DNA of 38,659 nucleotides from positions 1 to 38,659 of the IMG/VR virus record IMGVR_UViG_3300032224_000185. One strand, 5' to 3'. The translations under genes were made by a program, and so were the position numbers. The DNA is from a virus. The notes under the pieces were generated by a model. That model was not told the origin of the DNA, ran no database searches, and was given only the letters and a program-made list of their open reading frames with translations. Shown piece after piece: positions 8,395-18,639 of this stretch (the stretch's first letter is position 1; each line of letters starts with the position of its first letter).

Positions 8395-10043
8395 TGCCTA
8401 TTGTTAATGTCCCGTTAACAACACCTATAAAACAACGTACCAATGATATTAGCAAAGATGCTAAGATGGTTAATTGTTTTAAAGAAACTATGCCAGGTGG
8501 GGCAACACTAGCTGTTAAACGTCCAGGTAAAGCTTCTTACCCAGTTACCCCTGCATTACCTGCCGATGGTAATGGTCTTTGGACATTTAATAATAATTTA
8601 TACGCAGCTGCTAGCACTAACTTGTATCGTATTACTGGTGGTACTTCAACACTTGTAAATGCAAATATGAGTGGACAAAACGTTAGTTGGGTTAATACTC
8701 TAGCTACAACAGCACCACACCCTTATATGGTCTTTCATGACCAAGTAACAGGGTACTCAATGAATTCTACAGGAACAGTTGTTGTAATAAATAAACAAGT
8801 AGCAGGAGTTACTTTAGTTAGTGGTGGTACTGGGTATACAGCTACTACAGGTACCTTTACAGTTACAGGATCTATTAGTGGTTCTGGTGCTGGTGGTACT
8901 TATATTTCTGATGGTACTACAGTAACAAGTGTAACTTTAACTTCTAATGGTTCTAACTATGCAGGAACATTAGCTGTTGTGTTTGATGTAGGTGGAACTG
9001 CTGTAGCTACTCCTTACTTAAATTCATTTCCTACAAACCCTGTTCCAGGTTTAGTATACCTTGATGGTTATGTATTTGCTATGGATCCTCAAGGTCAGAT
9101 ATTTCAATCTGATAATGAAAACCCAAATGTATGGGGACCTTTAAACTACACTTCAGCAGTATCTGAAGCAGATAAAGGCAAAGCTCTTGCTAGACATCTT
9201 AACTATGTTATAGCTTTTAAAGAGTGGACAGCTGACTTTTTCTATGATGCTGGTAACGCTGCAGGCTCAGTGTTAAGTATTAACCAATCAGCTCATATGG
9301 AAATAGGTTGTGCTGATGGTAACTCTATTCAAAACCCAGAACAAACTTTAATTTGGATGGGTACTGTAGTTGAAGGTGGTAGGGGTATTTATGTATTAAA
9401 TGGGTTATCACCAGACAAAGTATCTACTAAAGCAGTTGAGAACTTTCTAAACGCTAGTGACCTATCAGGTACATATTCTTGGTTATATAAAATTGCTGGT
9501 CATACTTTATATGGACTTGTATTAACAGATCAAAATGTTACACTTGTATATGATATGAGTGAGAACGAATGGCACTTTTGGACTACAAGTAAAGATTATA
9601 TTGGTGGTGGTGAGAATTACTTTGAATGTTCTTTTGTAGTACAGTTTCCATTTAATAGTGGTAACTTCTATGTATTAGATGCTGTTAATGGTCTAGTGTT
9701 TACCTTGAGTCCTAATAACTATGTAGATCCTTTTGGACCTATTAGAATGCGTATTGTAACTGACCGTATAGATTTTGATACATATGCTTTTAAAACTGGG
9801 TATGGTTTAACAATCTTTGGTGATAACATTAATGATGTAATGCAAGTTAGGCACACTGAAGATGACTATACTAATTGGTCTCAATATAGACAAGTACAAC
9901 TAAGTTTACAAAAACCTTGTTTATATCAACTTGGTAGATTTAGACGTAGAGCTTATGAGTACCTTTATACAGGAAATAACCCATTACGTTTAGAAAAAGT
10001 AGAATTTAATATTAATGGTAGATTGGATCTAAAACAAGAATAG
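8394..10043 (+). CDS. P22 gp10-like packaged DNA stabilisation protein
   Basis: These 549 residues have the start MPIVNVPLTTPIKQRTNDIS and the blocks VNCFKETMPGG and RPGKASYPV that mark the phage stabilisation protein family (P22 gp10, tail hub). Later segments such as FKEWTADFFYDAGNAAGS and GCADGNSIQ also belong to it. A Gly/Thr-rich insert around residues 140-200 (SGGTGYTATTGTF, TSNGSNYAG) resembles the insert in the neighbouring gp4-like protein. The protein plugs the tail with gp4. It is one of the most securely assigned virion genes here. Confidence 0.85.
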   Translation: MPIVNVPLTTPIKQRTNDISKDAKMVNCFKETMPGGATLAVKRPGKASYPVTPALPADGNGLWTFNNNLYAAASTNLYRITGGTSTLVNANMSGQNVSWVNTLATTAPHPYMVFHDQVTGYSMNSTGTVVVINKQVAGVTLVSGGTGYTATTGTFTVTGSISGSGAGGTYISDGTTVTSVTLTSNGSNYAGTLAVVFDVGGTAVATPYLNSFPTNPVPGLVYLDGYVFAMDPQGQIFQSDNENPNVWGPLNYTSAVSEADKGKALARHLNYVIAFKEWTADFFYDAGNAAGSVLSINQSAHMEIGCADGNSIQNPEQTLIWMGTVVEGGRGIYVLNGLSPDKVSTKAVENFLNASDLSGTYSWLYKIAGHTLYGLVLTDQNVTLVYDMSENEWHFWTTSKDYIGGGENYFECSFVVQFPFNSGNFYVLDAVNGLVFTLSPNNYVDPFGPIRMRIVTDRIDFDTYAFKTGYGLTIFGDNINDVMQVRHTEDDYTNWSQYRQVQLSLQKPCLYQLGRFRRRAYEYLYTGNNPLRLEKVEFNINGRLDLKQE

Positions 10044-10046
10044 TTT

Positions 10047-10463
10047 ATGCAAGTATCTATTGTAGACACAAAAGACATTGAAACTATGTGGCCCTTTATT
10101 GAGGGCTATATGAAAAGAGCAGCTAAGTATACTTACGGTAGATTTGAAGCTGAAGATATTAAAGAAGGATTATTAAAGCAACCTCAACAACTTTGGATTG
10201 CTTTTGATGATAAAAAGATTTATGGTGCTGTAGTTACTGAAGTAATTAAGTACCCTAGAATGACAGCTTTAACTGTACACTTTTTAGCAGGCATTGAGTT
10301 TGAAACATGGAAAGACCCTATGCTAAAACTAGTGCAACAGTTTGGTAAAGATAATGGTTGTAAATTAATTGATAGCTATGGACGTCCTGGTTGGGAAAGA
10401 GTCTGGGCTAACTATGGTTATACTAAACGTTTTATATTTTATGAATTACCTCTGGAGAACTAA
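10047..10463 (+). CDS. GNAT-like N-acetyltransferase domain protein
   Basis: These 138 residues have the fold order of a small GNAT protein: an N-terminal helix pair (MWPFIEGYMKRAAKYTYGRF), strands LWIAFDDKKIYGAVVTEVI and ALTVHFLAGIEF, then the C-terminal WERVWANYGYTKRFIFYEL. The classical acetyl-CoA loop (Q/RxxGxG/A) is not obvious, so activity is uncertain. Proteins of this type are often found between tail and ejection genes of podoviruses. It begins 3 bases after the gp10-like gene. Confidence 0.6.
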   Translation: MQVSIVDTKDIETMWPFIEGYMKRAAKYTYGRFEAEDIKEGLLKQPQQLWIAFDDKKIYGAVVTEVIKYPRMTALTVHFLAGIEFETWKDPMLKLVQQFGKDNGCKLIDSYGRPGWERVWANYGYTKRFIFYELPLEN

Positions 10464-10465
10464 CA

Positions 10466-11152
10466 ATGTACAAGATGTTTAACTTATTTAATTGGGTAAC
10501 TACTCTCGTAGAGTCTTTTACTTTTTATGGTGGTGGTAAAGGTGGTGGTGGTTCATCTACTTCTACTTCTACACCTGTAGACTTTTTTGGTGCGGGTAAA
10601 AGAGCTCCTTATGAAGAAGCCCTTCAAAACCTAATTATAGGAGGAGGACCTTCTCTTGACTATATTAAGAGTCAACCAGGGTTTATCTTAGGTAATCAAA
10701 TGGGTCAAGAAGGTATTGAAAGAAAGTTTGCTGCTACTGGTGTAGGTCCTAATGGTTACGAAAACTTAGCTATTAATAACTATAATAATGCATATGCTGG
10801 TGACTATATGCAAAGAATGATTACTAATCTTGCAACATCTTCTGGGGCTGGATTAATAGCAAACTCAACTTCATCTAGTTCTGAAGGAGCAAGCCAAATA
10901 CCTGGTATGATTGGTACTATTGGTGCTGCTCTACCTTGGAGTAAAATATTCTCTGATAAAAATCTTAAAACTAATATTGAACATATTAAAACTGTTAAAG
11001 GTATTAAAATATATAGTTTTAATTATATCTGGTCTTATATTAAATCAGTTGGTGTTATGGCTCAAGATCTTCTTAAGATGCCTGAATATAAAGATGCTGT
11101 ACATATGACTAATATAGGTTATATGGTTGACTACTCTAAACTACCTATTTAA
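10466..11152 (+). CDS. Virion/ejection protein with S74-type chaperone end
   Basis: This encodes 228 residues. The N-terminal half has a Gly-rich linker (GGGKGGGGSSTSTSTP) and an internal-protein-like segment (GFILGNQMGQEGIERKF). The C-terminal ~70 residues carry SDKNLKTNIEHI, GIKIYSFNY, VGVMAQDLLK and a final YMVDYSKL. This is the pattern of the peptidase S74 / endosialidase intramolecular chaperone, which helps trimers fold and then cuts itself off. In other phages the chaperone usually ends a spike or fibre; here it ends a protein placed with ejection genes. The role is inferred from order. Confidence 0.65.
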   Translation: MYKMFNLFNWVTTLVESFTFYGGGKGGGGSSTSTSTPVDFFGAGKRAPYEEALQNLIIGGGPSLDYIKSQPGFILGNQMGQEGIERKFAATGVGPNGYENLAINNYNNAYAGDYMQRMITNLATSSGAGLIANSTSSSSEGASQIPGMIGTIGAALPWSKIFSDKNLKTNIEHIKTVKGIKIYSFNYIWSYIKSVGVMAQDLLKMPEYKDAVHMTNIGYMVDYSKLPI

Positions 11153-11167
11153 CTAAGGAATATAATT

Positions 11168-12928
11168 ATGGCACAATCATTTGCTGAAGGCTGGGCAACA
11201 GGACTTCAAATTGCTAATTTAACAAGGCAAAGAGATTTTGAACAATCTATTGATGACGCTGGTAAATTAGTTCAAGACGAAATACAAAAAGAAAAAGACT
11301 TTAAAGCTCAACAAAGACAGCTTGTTGATAATTCTAAACCTGTTGATACAATGTCTGCAGAGCCTGTAAATCCTAGTGTTTACCAACAAGGTGACTCAAT
11401 AGGACTTAGAGGGTATCAAGTAGGTAATAAACCTATACAAACTACAGTGCCTATAGCACCCCCTGGTTATATGTCTCGTCCTGGTGAAGAGGTAACTCCT
11501 GGTATTGATACAAATGGTTACTATGAACCAGACCCTAATACCTCTGCTAATCCTGCTACAGCTCAAACATTAATAGGTAACTATGGTACTACTGCTTCTT
11601 TTAAAGGTGAGAAACCTACTACAGAAGATACTCGTATGATGCAGAAAGATACACAAAGACCTTTCAATGGTTCTCAAGATAATTCTGTATTAGACTTAGC
11701 TCAAATTAAACCAGAGACAACTCCTCAAGAAGCTGTTAAACCTAAAATATTAGATACTTTAAATGAGCATGTTACTACAGCTGATAGAGCTAAAGACATC
11801 TATGACTACAATACTCGTGTAATTCAAAAGCTTCAACAAAGTGGTAATGCTAGAGCAGCTTTAGAGTTTCAAGGTAAAGTTGCTACATCAGAACTTACAT
11901 TAGCTCAAGCTGATCATACAAAGTTTACAACAATGTCTTCCCTATCTAAAAAAGTAGGTGATATGGCTAGTAATGCTTTAGAATCAATGCAACAGCCTGG
12001 TGCTGATATTAATAAGATTTTCTATGATACTATGGCTAGTGCTAAAAATGATTTAGGTTATACTGGTAAAGTACCTTTTAGTATGGATCCTAGAGAGAAC
12101 ATTAAGACATTACAAATGTTAGAAAAGAATTCTCTCACTGTAGCAGAAAAAGCTGAACTTGGTATTAAACAATCTGTTGCTTCTCAAAAGTCTGTAATGG
12201 ATAATGCAGAACTTAGAATTAAAGAAGAGAAGTTAAATCTTGATAAGATTAGTACTGGCTTAGCTATGGGTAAAGAAAATCGTGAACAAGCTACTGCAAG
12301 CTTTAATCGTTTATCTGAGAATGTTAAACTACAGTTCCAAGCTCTTAATAGTATTAACTCTGTAATGGATGAAGACTATAAGAAAGCTTTAAAACCTAGC
12401 TATGATGCTAACTTAAAAGCTCTTCAAGGGTATGCTAAAGTACTAAATGTACCTATGCCTAACATTGCTGTGGGTACTCCAGGTAATCCTTTTGCTTCTA
12501 ATAAAACACAACCTGGTGCAGCCCCAGTTGCAGCTCCTGCAGTAGTTAACCCTTCACTTAATAATCAACCAGTGAACAATGCGTTCCCTGCTGATGTATT
12601 ACAAGATGCTGGTGTTGCTAGTGAGGCTGGTGGCTATGTACCTCCTACACCTAAAACTCCTGCTCAAGTGACACAAGAAACTAAAACTCGTGCTGCTACA
12701 AAAGAAAACATTAAAGCTCAAATTGAAGCATTAAAAGAGTCTACTAGATCTGCTCCTGTAAGAGGTACTATGGCTACAGTTAATGCAGCTAAAGCTGGGT
12801 ATAAAGCTACTGCTAAAGTACTTAATGAAGCTGGTAAATCTATGTCTGATTGGGCTGTTGGTAAAGATGAAGCAGAAGTACAAGCTAAAATTAAAGAACT
12901 TCAAAAACAACTAGACGCACTTAAATAG
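11168..12928 (+). CDS. Internal virion / DNA ejection protein
   Basis: These 586 residues start MAQSFAEGWATGLQIANLTR and are rich in Gln, Ala, Lys and Asp, with long predicted helices and Pro/Asn/Thr linkers. There is no enzyme motif. The size, helical nature and place between the S74 protein and the giant lysozyme protein fit an internal core or ejection protein (compare T7 gp15 or P22 gp20, by position only). The C-terminal 80 residues are strongly charged (DEAEVQAKIKELQKQLDALK) and probably coiled coil. It abuts the next gene without a gap. Confidence 0.6.
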   Translation: MAQSFAEGWATGLQIANLTRQRDFEQSIDDAGKLVQDEIQKEKDFKAQQRQLVDNSKPVDTMSAEPVNPSVYQQGDSIGLRGYQVGNKPIQTTVPIAPPGYMSRPGEEVTPGIDTNGYYEPDPNTSANPATAQTLIGNYGTTASFKGEKPTTEDTRMMQKDTQRPFNGSQDNSVLDLAQIKPETTPQEAVKPKILDTLNEHVTTADRAKDIYDYNTRVIQKLQQSGNARAALEFQGKVATSELTLAQADHTKFTTMSSLSKKVGDMASNALESMQQPGADINKIFYDTMASAKNDLGYTGKVPFSMDPRENIKTLQMLEKNSLTVAEKAELGIKQSVASQKSVMDNAELRIKEEKLNLDKISTGLAMGKENREQATASFNRLSENVKLQFQALNSINSVMDEDYKKALKPSYDANLKALQGYAKVLNVPMPNIAVGTPGNPFASNKTQPGAAPVAAPAVVNPSLNNQPVNNAFPADVLQDAGVASEAGGYVPPTPKTPAQVTQETKTRAATKENIKAQIEALKESTRSAPVRGTMATVNAAKAGYKATAKVLNEAGKSMSDWAVGKDEAEVQAKIKELQKQLDALK

Positions 12929-15900
12929 ATGGCAACTAAAGCTAAGCTAGATGAATCACCTTTCTTAAGTGAGGGTGAAGCTTTTACTAAAGATAAACTA
13001 TTAGAGTTTATTAAGGAAAGAGAATCCTTTAGTGCTAAAGCATACAAAGATGGAGATCATTACTCTATTGGGTATGGTACTAAAGCATCTGGCCCTGATG
13101 AAACTATCTCTAAAAAAGTAGCAGAACAACGTTTACTTCAAGACATTGACACTCGTGAGAAGTTTATTCGTAACTTTGCTAAGGTTAAAGGTTATGATTG
13201 GAATGACTCACAAATTAATAGTTTAGTTGACTTCCATTATAATACAGGTCAAAAGAACTTCTTAGCACTTACTGATAATGGTAAACGTTCTGATGATGAG
13301 ATTGCTGCTAAACTTCCAGAATATAATAAAGTAGATGGTGAGTTTAATCAAGGTATTCAAAACCGTAGATTTCAAAATCAATTAGCATTTACTACACCTA
13401 CTGAAACTAATTCATTACAAAACTTTGCTGGGGCTCCTCAAGAGCAACCACCTCAAGCTACTACTCAACCAGTAGCACCTATTAAAACAACACCTCAACC
13501 AGAAGCTACATCAGTAGCCTCTAATCAATCTACTTTTGTTAATACACCACCTATACAAGTAGCAGCTAATACAAATCCTAATATAACTAGTGATGTCCCT
13601 GCACCCATTGTAGATACTACTAGTAACCCTGAAGTACCACAATCTATGGGTCAGAAGTTTGGGTACGATGCTAACAAGTTTAAGTTTAACCAACCACAAC
13701 AGGCAGCCCCTGCTCCTACAGGTGAGTCTCCTTTAGACAAAGACTTTAATGGTAATGTCTATAAAGCTTTTGTTAAAAACAATGATAAGAAGCTAGCCCA
13801 GAGTTACTTTGATAACATTAGTACCTTTGCAAGTAAGGGTACACTACCTCCTAAAGAGTTTAATGGTGAGGTTTATAAGAACTTAATGGCTTATGGTGAA
13901 AAAGATTTAGCTCAAAAGTACTATAATAGTATGTCTAGTATCTATGCACAACAACCACAATCTCAACCTCAAGGTGCACCTACAACTGAAACTCCTCCAG
14001 CAGAACCAGTAAAAGAACAAGGTTCTTTAAGAGTACTAGGTCAAACAGCTTTAAAAGAAATTATCCCTACTGGTATTGGTTATGGAGTATCAGAACTAGT
14101 TGGTGCTGCTCTAGCACCTGAAACTGGTGGTGCTTCATTAGCATTAGTACCTTTACTTGTTAATCTTGGAGCACGTATTGGTACTTTCATAGGAGCTCAT
14201 GCTGGTGGTAGTGCTGTACAAAAGAATTTACTTCCAGAATCTATTAACAAAACCCTAGAACAAGGTGAAGCACAACACCCTACAGCAGCTATGGTAGGTG
14301 GATTCTTACCTTTTGGTTTATATGGTGGTTTTGGTTTGTCTACAGCTGCTCGTAAAGAACTAGGTTCAGCTTTTGATTTAGCTAAAACTGGTGATTATTC
14401 TAAACTTAAATCGTTAAAAACTTATTCAGAACCATTAGTTCAAGCTGGTTTTGGTGCTGGTATTGAAGGTGTATCACAAGCAGTACAAGGTGAGTTTGAT
14501 CCATCACGTATTTTAATTAGTGGTATGATGATGCCATTAGTAAGTGGAGACAAGACTCGTCTTGGTAAAGCTCTATCATTTGAAAACGTAAACTTTAAAC
14601 CTAAAGAATCAGCAGAATCTATTATTAATAGGATTTCAAAGAGTGAATTCTTTGTACCTAAACAAGTAGATGATATACCTATTATAAACCTTGATAAGGA
14701 GACTAAAGGTGAATATGCAACTAGACACAATATTACTGAAGCTGAAGTTGATGCTCATAAGGCTAATGAAGACTCTGTAAGAATTAAAGAAATTAAAAAC
14801 GTTCCTACAATGGAAGTGGACAATGCTAGTGTTATTAAAGAGTTTGCTAACAAAGCTTGGATTAAACTATATAATCTTCCTGAGAATATGTTTAAAGACT
14901 TCCAGTCTTACTTAGACTTTAAGATTCAAAGAACTAAGATTGAACATCAAGAACCTGAAAGTACTTTCCATGAAAAGAATGCAGAGTCATTAGCAGCATC
15001 TGAACAAGAGTCATTTACTAGAAGACAAGAGTATTATAATACAGTAGGTGATCTTCAAGCTGAAATTGATGGATTAAAAACATTACATCAATCAGAAACA
15101 AATCCTCAAGAAAAAGCTGATCTTACTAAACAAATTAATGATAAAGAAACAGAACTTAAAACATTAAAAGCAAATGAACCACCTGAAGCTTACATCTCTC
15201 ATAAAGAGTTTTTAACAAGTGAAGATACACACAATGTATTAACAGGCTCTACTACTATTGGTGAAGCTTTAGACCGTCTTGTAGAGGGTAGTTTAGGTAA
15301 CCCTGTTGAAAAAGCTTTATTTAAACTTCTTAGATCTAATAAATATATTAGTGAGATACCATTAAATCTTAATCCTAAAGTTCAACCTATAGATAAAGAA
15401 GGTTATATCATTTCTGGTTCTTATACTAGAAAGAAAATAGGTGAAGGGTTATTTGATAATGGTGCTTTAGATCTTAATAAAGATGCTAATTTACACACGT
15501 TTGGTCATGAAGTACTACATGCTGCTACTCTTAATGCAATGGATCATGATCCTGAGTTTGCTAAACAGATGGATGACTTCTTTGAAAAGCTTAAAGCTAC
15601 TGCAACTAAAGATGAAATGTGGGAAAGTCAAACTGAAAAGTCTTTCTACGGTTTAGCTGATGCTAGAGAGATGATTTCTGAAGCATTCTCTAATAATGCA
15701 TTTCAAAGATGGATGAGTGAAAGACCACCACTATTAGATGTTAAAGCTCCTAGTGCCTGGCAAGAGTTTAAAAACATTATTAAAGAATACCTTGGTAATG
15801 GTAAAGAGAATACTCAAACTGCATTAGATCAACTTATAGATCTTACACATCAGAACTTATCTAAAGACCAGAAGTTTGGTGACTTTACTAGAAAAGGTGG

Positions 15901-18193
15901 TCCATCAGACCTTAGGTATAAAGATAGTTCTTATCAATCTTATTTAACTCAAAGTGCAATGGAGCAAGCTTCTATTAACCCATTCTTTAATTTAGATAAC
16001 TTAGGTTTACCTCCAATGCCAACTAATGAAAAAGAGTTAGCAGATGGTGCTTTTATCTCAGCTAATGCTAAGATGATTGATAACATTAGAGGTATTAAAC
16101 TATACCAAATAGCTATGACTGAAGGTTTAACCCCTGAGATGCAAAACAATATTAGAATGCATTTAGAAGGAGTTGATGCACCTCCATTAACTAAAGCAGA
16201 ACAAGCACTTTTTGATAAGTATTATCAACCTTTAATTACTGAACTTACTAAAGCTTATGAATATCTTAAAGGTATTAACCCTGAGCTTGCTAATCAACTT
16301 GGGGAAATGAGGGGTAATAAGTTTTTCTTTAATAGAATGATGAACCCATTAACTCGTGAACAAATTAGAGCTATGCAAGAGAATGGTACTATAGAAAACC
16401 CTAACTTTTTTGGTAAGATTAAGAATGCTTTTGCTGAGATTGGTGGTAAATTAGAAGGTGGTTTTGATCCTAACTTAGGTAAACTATCTAGTGCTTCTAA
16501 GACTCGTTCATTCTGGGTTGTTGAAGGTAGAGATGGTGGACGTGAGGTAGTTCAGATTTCTAAAGATGGTAAGATATTTAAATGGGATAATCAAAAGGCT
16601 ACTCTTATTGGTAGAATGCCAGCACGTGAACAGATGTTACGAGAAGGTGATATATTCTTTGGTGGTAAACTAGCTCAAGGTACTATTGAAGAGATTGAAC
16701 AACATGCACCAGTAACTTATAATAAGAATTCATTTGCAGTGTTAATTCAAAAGATGAATGAAGCTCGTGAAGAGGTTCGTCAAGATGCATACCTTAGAGA
16801 ACTAATGGCATCTCCTTTAATGAAAGACATTGCCTTACCTACTCATGTAGATAACAAACTACAAGAAGTACCTGAAGGTTATACTGTACCTAAGAATGTA
16901 CAGAAGTATCCACCTTTAGCTGGTTATATGTTCCCTGTTCGTGTATCTAACATTATCAATGACTTTGCTAAAGTATGGGATCCTACAGTACTAACTAACT
17001 TAACTAACATCATTGTTAAGAATATGATGGTTAACCCTATAGCCCACATGTTAAATGAGGCATTCCACTTATTTAATGCTCGTGGTTTAACTGGTTGGGT
17101 AACTCCTGGTGGTATTGCAAGATTCCAGAAATATGGTAAAGAAGCTATTAATGATGTAGTTAACCTATCAGATTTCTATGAAGAAACTATTAGACTAGGT
17201 GGTTCTTTACTTGCACCTAATACTAGAGCATCTGCTTTCCAAGAAGCATTATTTGGTAAAGGTTTAAATGAATTCTCTAAGACAGGGGAATTTAAAGAGC
17301 TAGCTAATGATATGGGTGTATCTCTTAAACAGCTATACAATAACATATCTAACCAATCTAACAGAGCTATGTGGATTACTCGTGATATTATGTATATGCA
17401 ATATCTCAGAGAGATAATGGAAACTAAAGGATTAACACACCCTGAAGCTATTCAATATGCAGAACGACATATGCCTAACTATAGGCTTCCATCAATGATT
17501 GGTGAAAAGGTTGTTGGTGAGAACTTAGGTAGAGGTTTAAGTTACATCATGCAAAACCCTAACATCTCAGTGTTTAGTAGATACCACTATGGTATGGTTA
17601 AGTCTTTAGTAAACATGGTACGTGAGGTTGGTGCTATACGTGAAGGTGCAGCTGGTATTAAAGAGTTTAAACAAGGTGTAGACTCTGCTGCAGCTGTGGC
17701 TGTTGCACTAGCAGTTATGTATCCATTAATGGACATGATGGCTAAATCAATGACTGATAATGACAAGGCTAAGTTTAGACGTGCTGGTCCTTACCACTTA
17801 ATTCATTCTATGGAAGATGTAGTATCAGGTGCTAAGTCTCCTGCGGCTGCTATGAACTCTGTATTTACATTTAATCCAGCATTAAGTGGCTTAGTACAAT
17901 TAGGTATGAATACTAACTGGTATAGTGGTCAACCTATATTTAATCCACAAAGTGATCCTGTAACCCTAGCGTCTGACCTTGCTCGTTATGCTGGTATGCA
18001 ATTACCAATGGCTAGCCAAGCATTACGTGCCCAAACTGATAAATCAGGTGAGGGTATGGCTGCTATGGGTGCTAGACAAATTGATATTGAAGCTCCAACA
18101 TCTGCTCAGTTTGTATCTGCTGAGAAACGTAAACGCGAAGCTGCTAAAGATGCACTTAGACGTAATTTAGAAAGACAATTAAGGGGCTTTTAA
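12929..18193 (+). CDS. Giant injected virion protein: GH24 lysozyme, zincin, LPD38-like end
   Basis: This encodes 1754 residues. Residues ~20-155 are a T4-type lysozyme (GH24): IKERESFSAKAYKD with probable catalytic Glu32, and SIGYGT at 46-51. Residues ~271-341 hold two tandem copies of an FNGxVYKxxxxxxxKxLAQxYxxx unit. A hydrophobic Gly/Ala region follows near 370-470. HEVLH at 860-864, with a downstream AREMISEAFSN, suggests a zincin protease. The last ~200 residues (AVAVALAVMYPLMDMMAKSM, FNPALSGLVQLGMNTNWYSG) resemble the large polyvalent protein domain LPD38. By analogy with T7 gp16 it should enter the cell and open the murein during DNA entry. Confidence 0.8.
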   Translation: MATKAKLDESPFLSEGEAFTKDKLLEFIKERESFSAKAYKDGDHYSIGYGTKASGPDETISKKVAEQRLLQDIDTREKFIRNFAKVKGYDWNDSQINSLVDFHYNTGQKNFLALTDNGKRSDDEIAAKLPEYNKVDGEFNQGIQNRRFQNQLAFTTPTETNSLQNFAGAPQEQPPQATTQPVAPIKTTPQPEATSVASNQSTFVNTPPIQVAANTNPNITSDVPAPIVDTTSNPEVPQSMGQKFGYDANKFKFNQPQQAAPAPTGESPLDKDFNGNVYKAFVKNNDKKLAQSYFDNISTFASKGTLPPKEFNGEVYKNLMAYGEKDLAQKYYNSMSSIYAQQPQSQPQGAPTTETPPAEPVKEQGSLRVLGQTALKEIIPTGIGYGVSELVGAALAPETGGASLALVPLLVNLGARIGTFIGAHAGGSAVQKNLLPESINKTLEQGEAQHPTAAMVGGFLPFGLYGGFGLSTAARKELGSAFDLAKTGDYSKLKSLKTYSEPLVQAGFGAGIEGVSQAVQGEFDPSRILISGMMMPLVSGDKTRLGKALSFENVNFKPKESAESIINRISKSEFFVPKQVDDIPIINLDKETKGEYATRHNITEAEVDAHKANEDSVRIKEIKNVPTMEVDNASVIKEFANKAWIKLYNLPENMFKDFQSYLDFKIQRTKIEHQEPESTFHEKNAESLAASEQESFTRRQEYYNTVGDLQAEIDGLKTLHQSETNPQEKADLTKQINDKETELKTLKANEPPEAYISHKEFLTSEDTHNVLTGSTTIGEALDRLVEGSLGNPVEKALFKLLRSNKYISEIPLNLNPKVQPIDKEGYIISGSYTRKKIGEGLFDNGALDLNKDANLHTFGHEVLHAATLNAMDHDPEFAKQMDDFFEKLKATATKDEMWESQTEKSFYGLADAREMISEAFSNNAFQRWMSERPPLLDVKAPSAWQEFKNIIKEYLGNGKENTQTALDQLIDLTHQNLSKDQKFGDFTRKGGPSDLRYKDSSYQSYLTQSAMEQASINPFFNLDNLGLPPMPTNEKELADGAFISANAKMIDNIRGIKLYQIAMTEGLTPEMQNNIRMHLEGVDAPPLTKAEQALFDKYYQPLITELTKAYEYLKGINPELANQLGEMRGNKFFFNRMMNPLTREQIRAMQENGTIENPNFFGKIKNAFAEIGGKLEGGFDPNLGKLSSASKTRSFWVVEGRDGGREVVQISKDGKIFKWDNQKATLIGRMPAREQMLREGDIFFGGKLAQGTIEEIEQHAPVTYNKNSFAVLIQKMNEAREEVRQDAYLRELMASPLMKDIALPTHVDNKLQEVPEGYTVPKNVQKYPPLAGYMFPVRVSNIINDFAKVWDPTVLTNLTNIIVKNMMVNPIAHMLNEAFHLFNARGLTGWVTPGGIARFQKYGKEAINDVVNLSDFYEETIRLGGSLLAPNTRASAFQEALFGKGLNEFSKTGEFKELANDMGVSLKQLYNNISNQSNRAMWITRDIMYMQYLREIMETKGLTHPEAIQYAERHMPNYRLPSMIGEKVVGENLGRGLSYIMQNPNISVFSRYHYGMVKSLVNMVREVGAIREGAAGIKEFKQGVDSAAAVAVALAVMYPLMDMMAKSMTDNDKAKFRRAGPYHLIHSMEDVVSGAKSPAAAMNSVFTFNPALSGLVQLGMNTNWYSGQPIFNPQSDPVTLASDLARYAGMQLPMASQALRAQTDKSGEGMAAMGARQIDIEAPTSAQFVSAEKRKREAAKDALRRNLERQLRGF

Positions 18194-18639
18194 TGGCAAA
18201 TGGATTAGCACCAATACCCAATCAACCTATAAGTAATACCCATGAGTGGAGAGAATGGTTCTTTAATTTATGGCAAAGTTTAGGTGGTACTTCAGGAAGT
18301 ATCTTTTATACAGGTTTAAACTTTACAGGGTCTAACTTAACTAGTATCCAAACAAGAGCTCATAATACTTTACAAGGTTTACAAGGTGGTAATGTAGGAG
18401 CAACTGAGTACTACCATTTAGATGCTACTCAATATTCTACTTTAACATCATTGTCATTACCTTTATCTATTGCTAACGGTGGAACTGCTGCTACTACGGC
18501 AGCAACAGCTAGAACTAATTTAGGATTAGGAAGTGGTTTATCTGTAACTATTACTACAGCTAAACTTACTACTCTTGGTGCTAATGGTAGTATGACATTT
18601 GTTAATGGTATATTAACTGCACAAACACAGGCTACATAA
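18193..18639 (+). CDS. Fibre-associated small virion protein
   Basis: These 148 residues begin MANGLAPIPNQPISNTHEWR. The segment HNTLQGLQGGNVGATEYYHL is a well-known phage fibre motif, and SIANGGTAATTAATARTNLG is another fibre-shaft signature. It ends in a beta-rich GSMTFVNGILTAQTQAT. The protein probably forms part of a tail fibre or an appendage joined to it. It overlaps its neighbours by one base on each side, sitting between the giant virion protein and the DUF5675 gene. Confidence 0.7.
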   Translation: MANGLAPIPNQPISNTHEWREWFFNLWQSLGGTSGSIFYTGLNFTGSNLTSIQTRAHNTLQGLQGGNVGATEYYHLDATQYSTLTSLSLPLSIANGGTAATTAATARTNLGLGSGLSVTITTAKLTTLGANGSMTFVNGILTAQTQAT

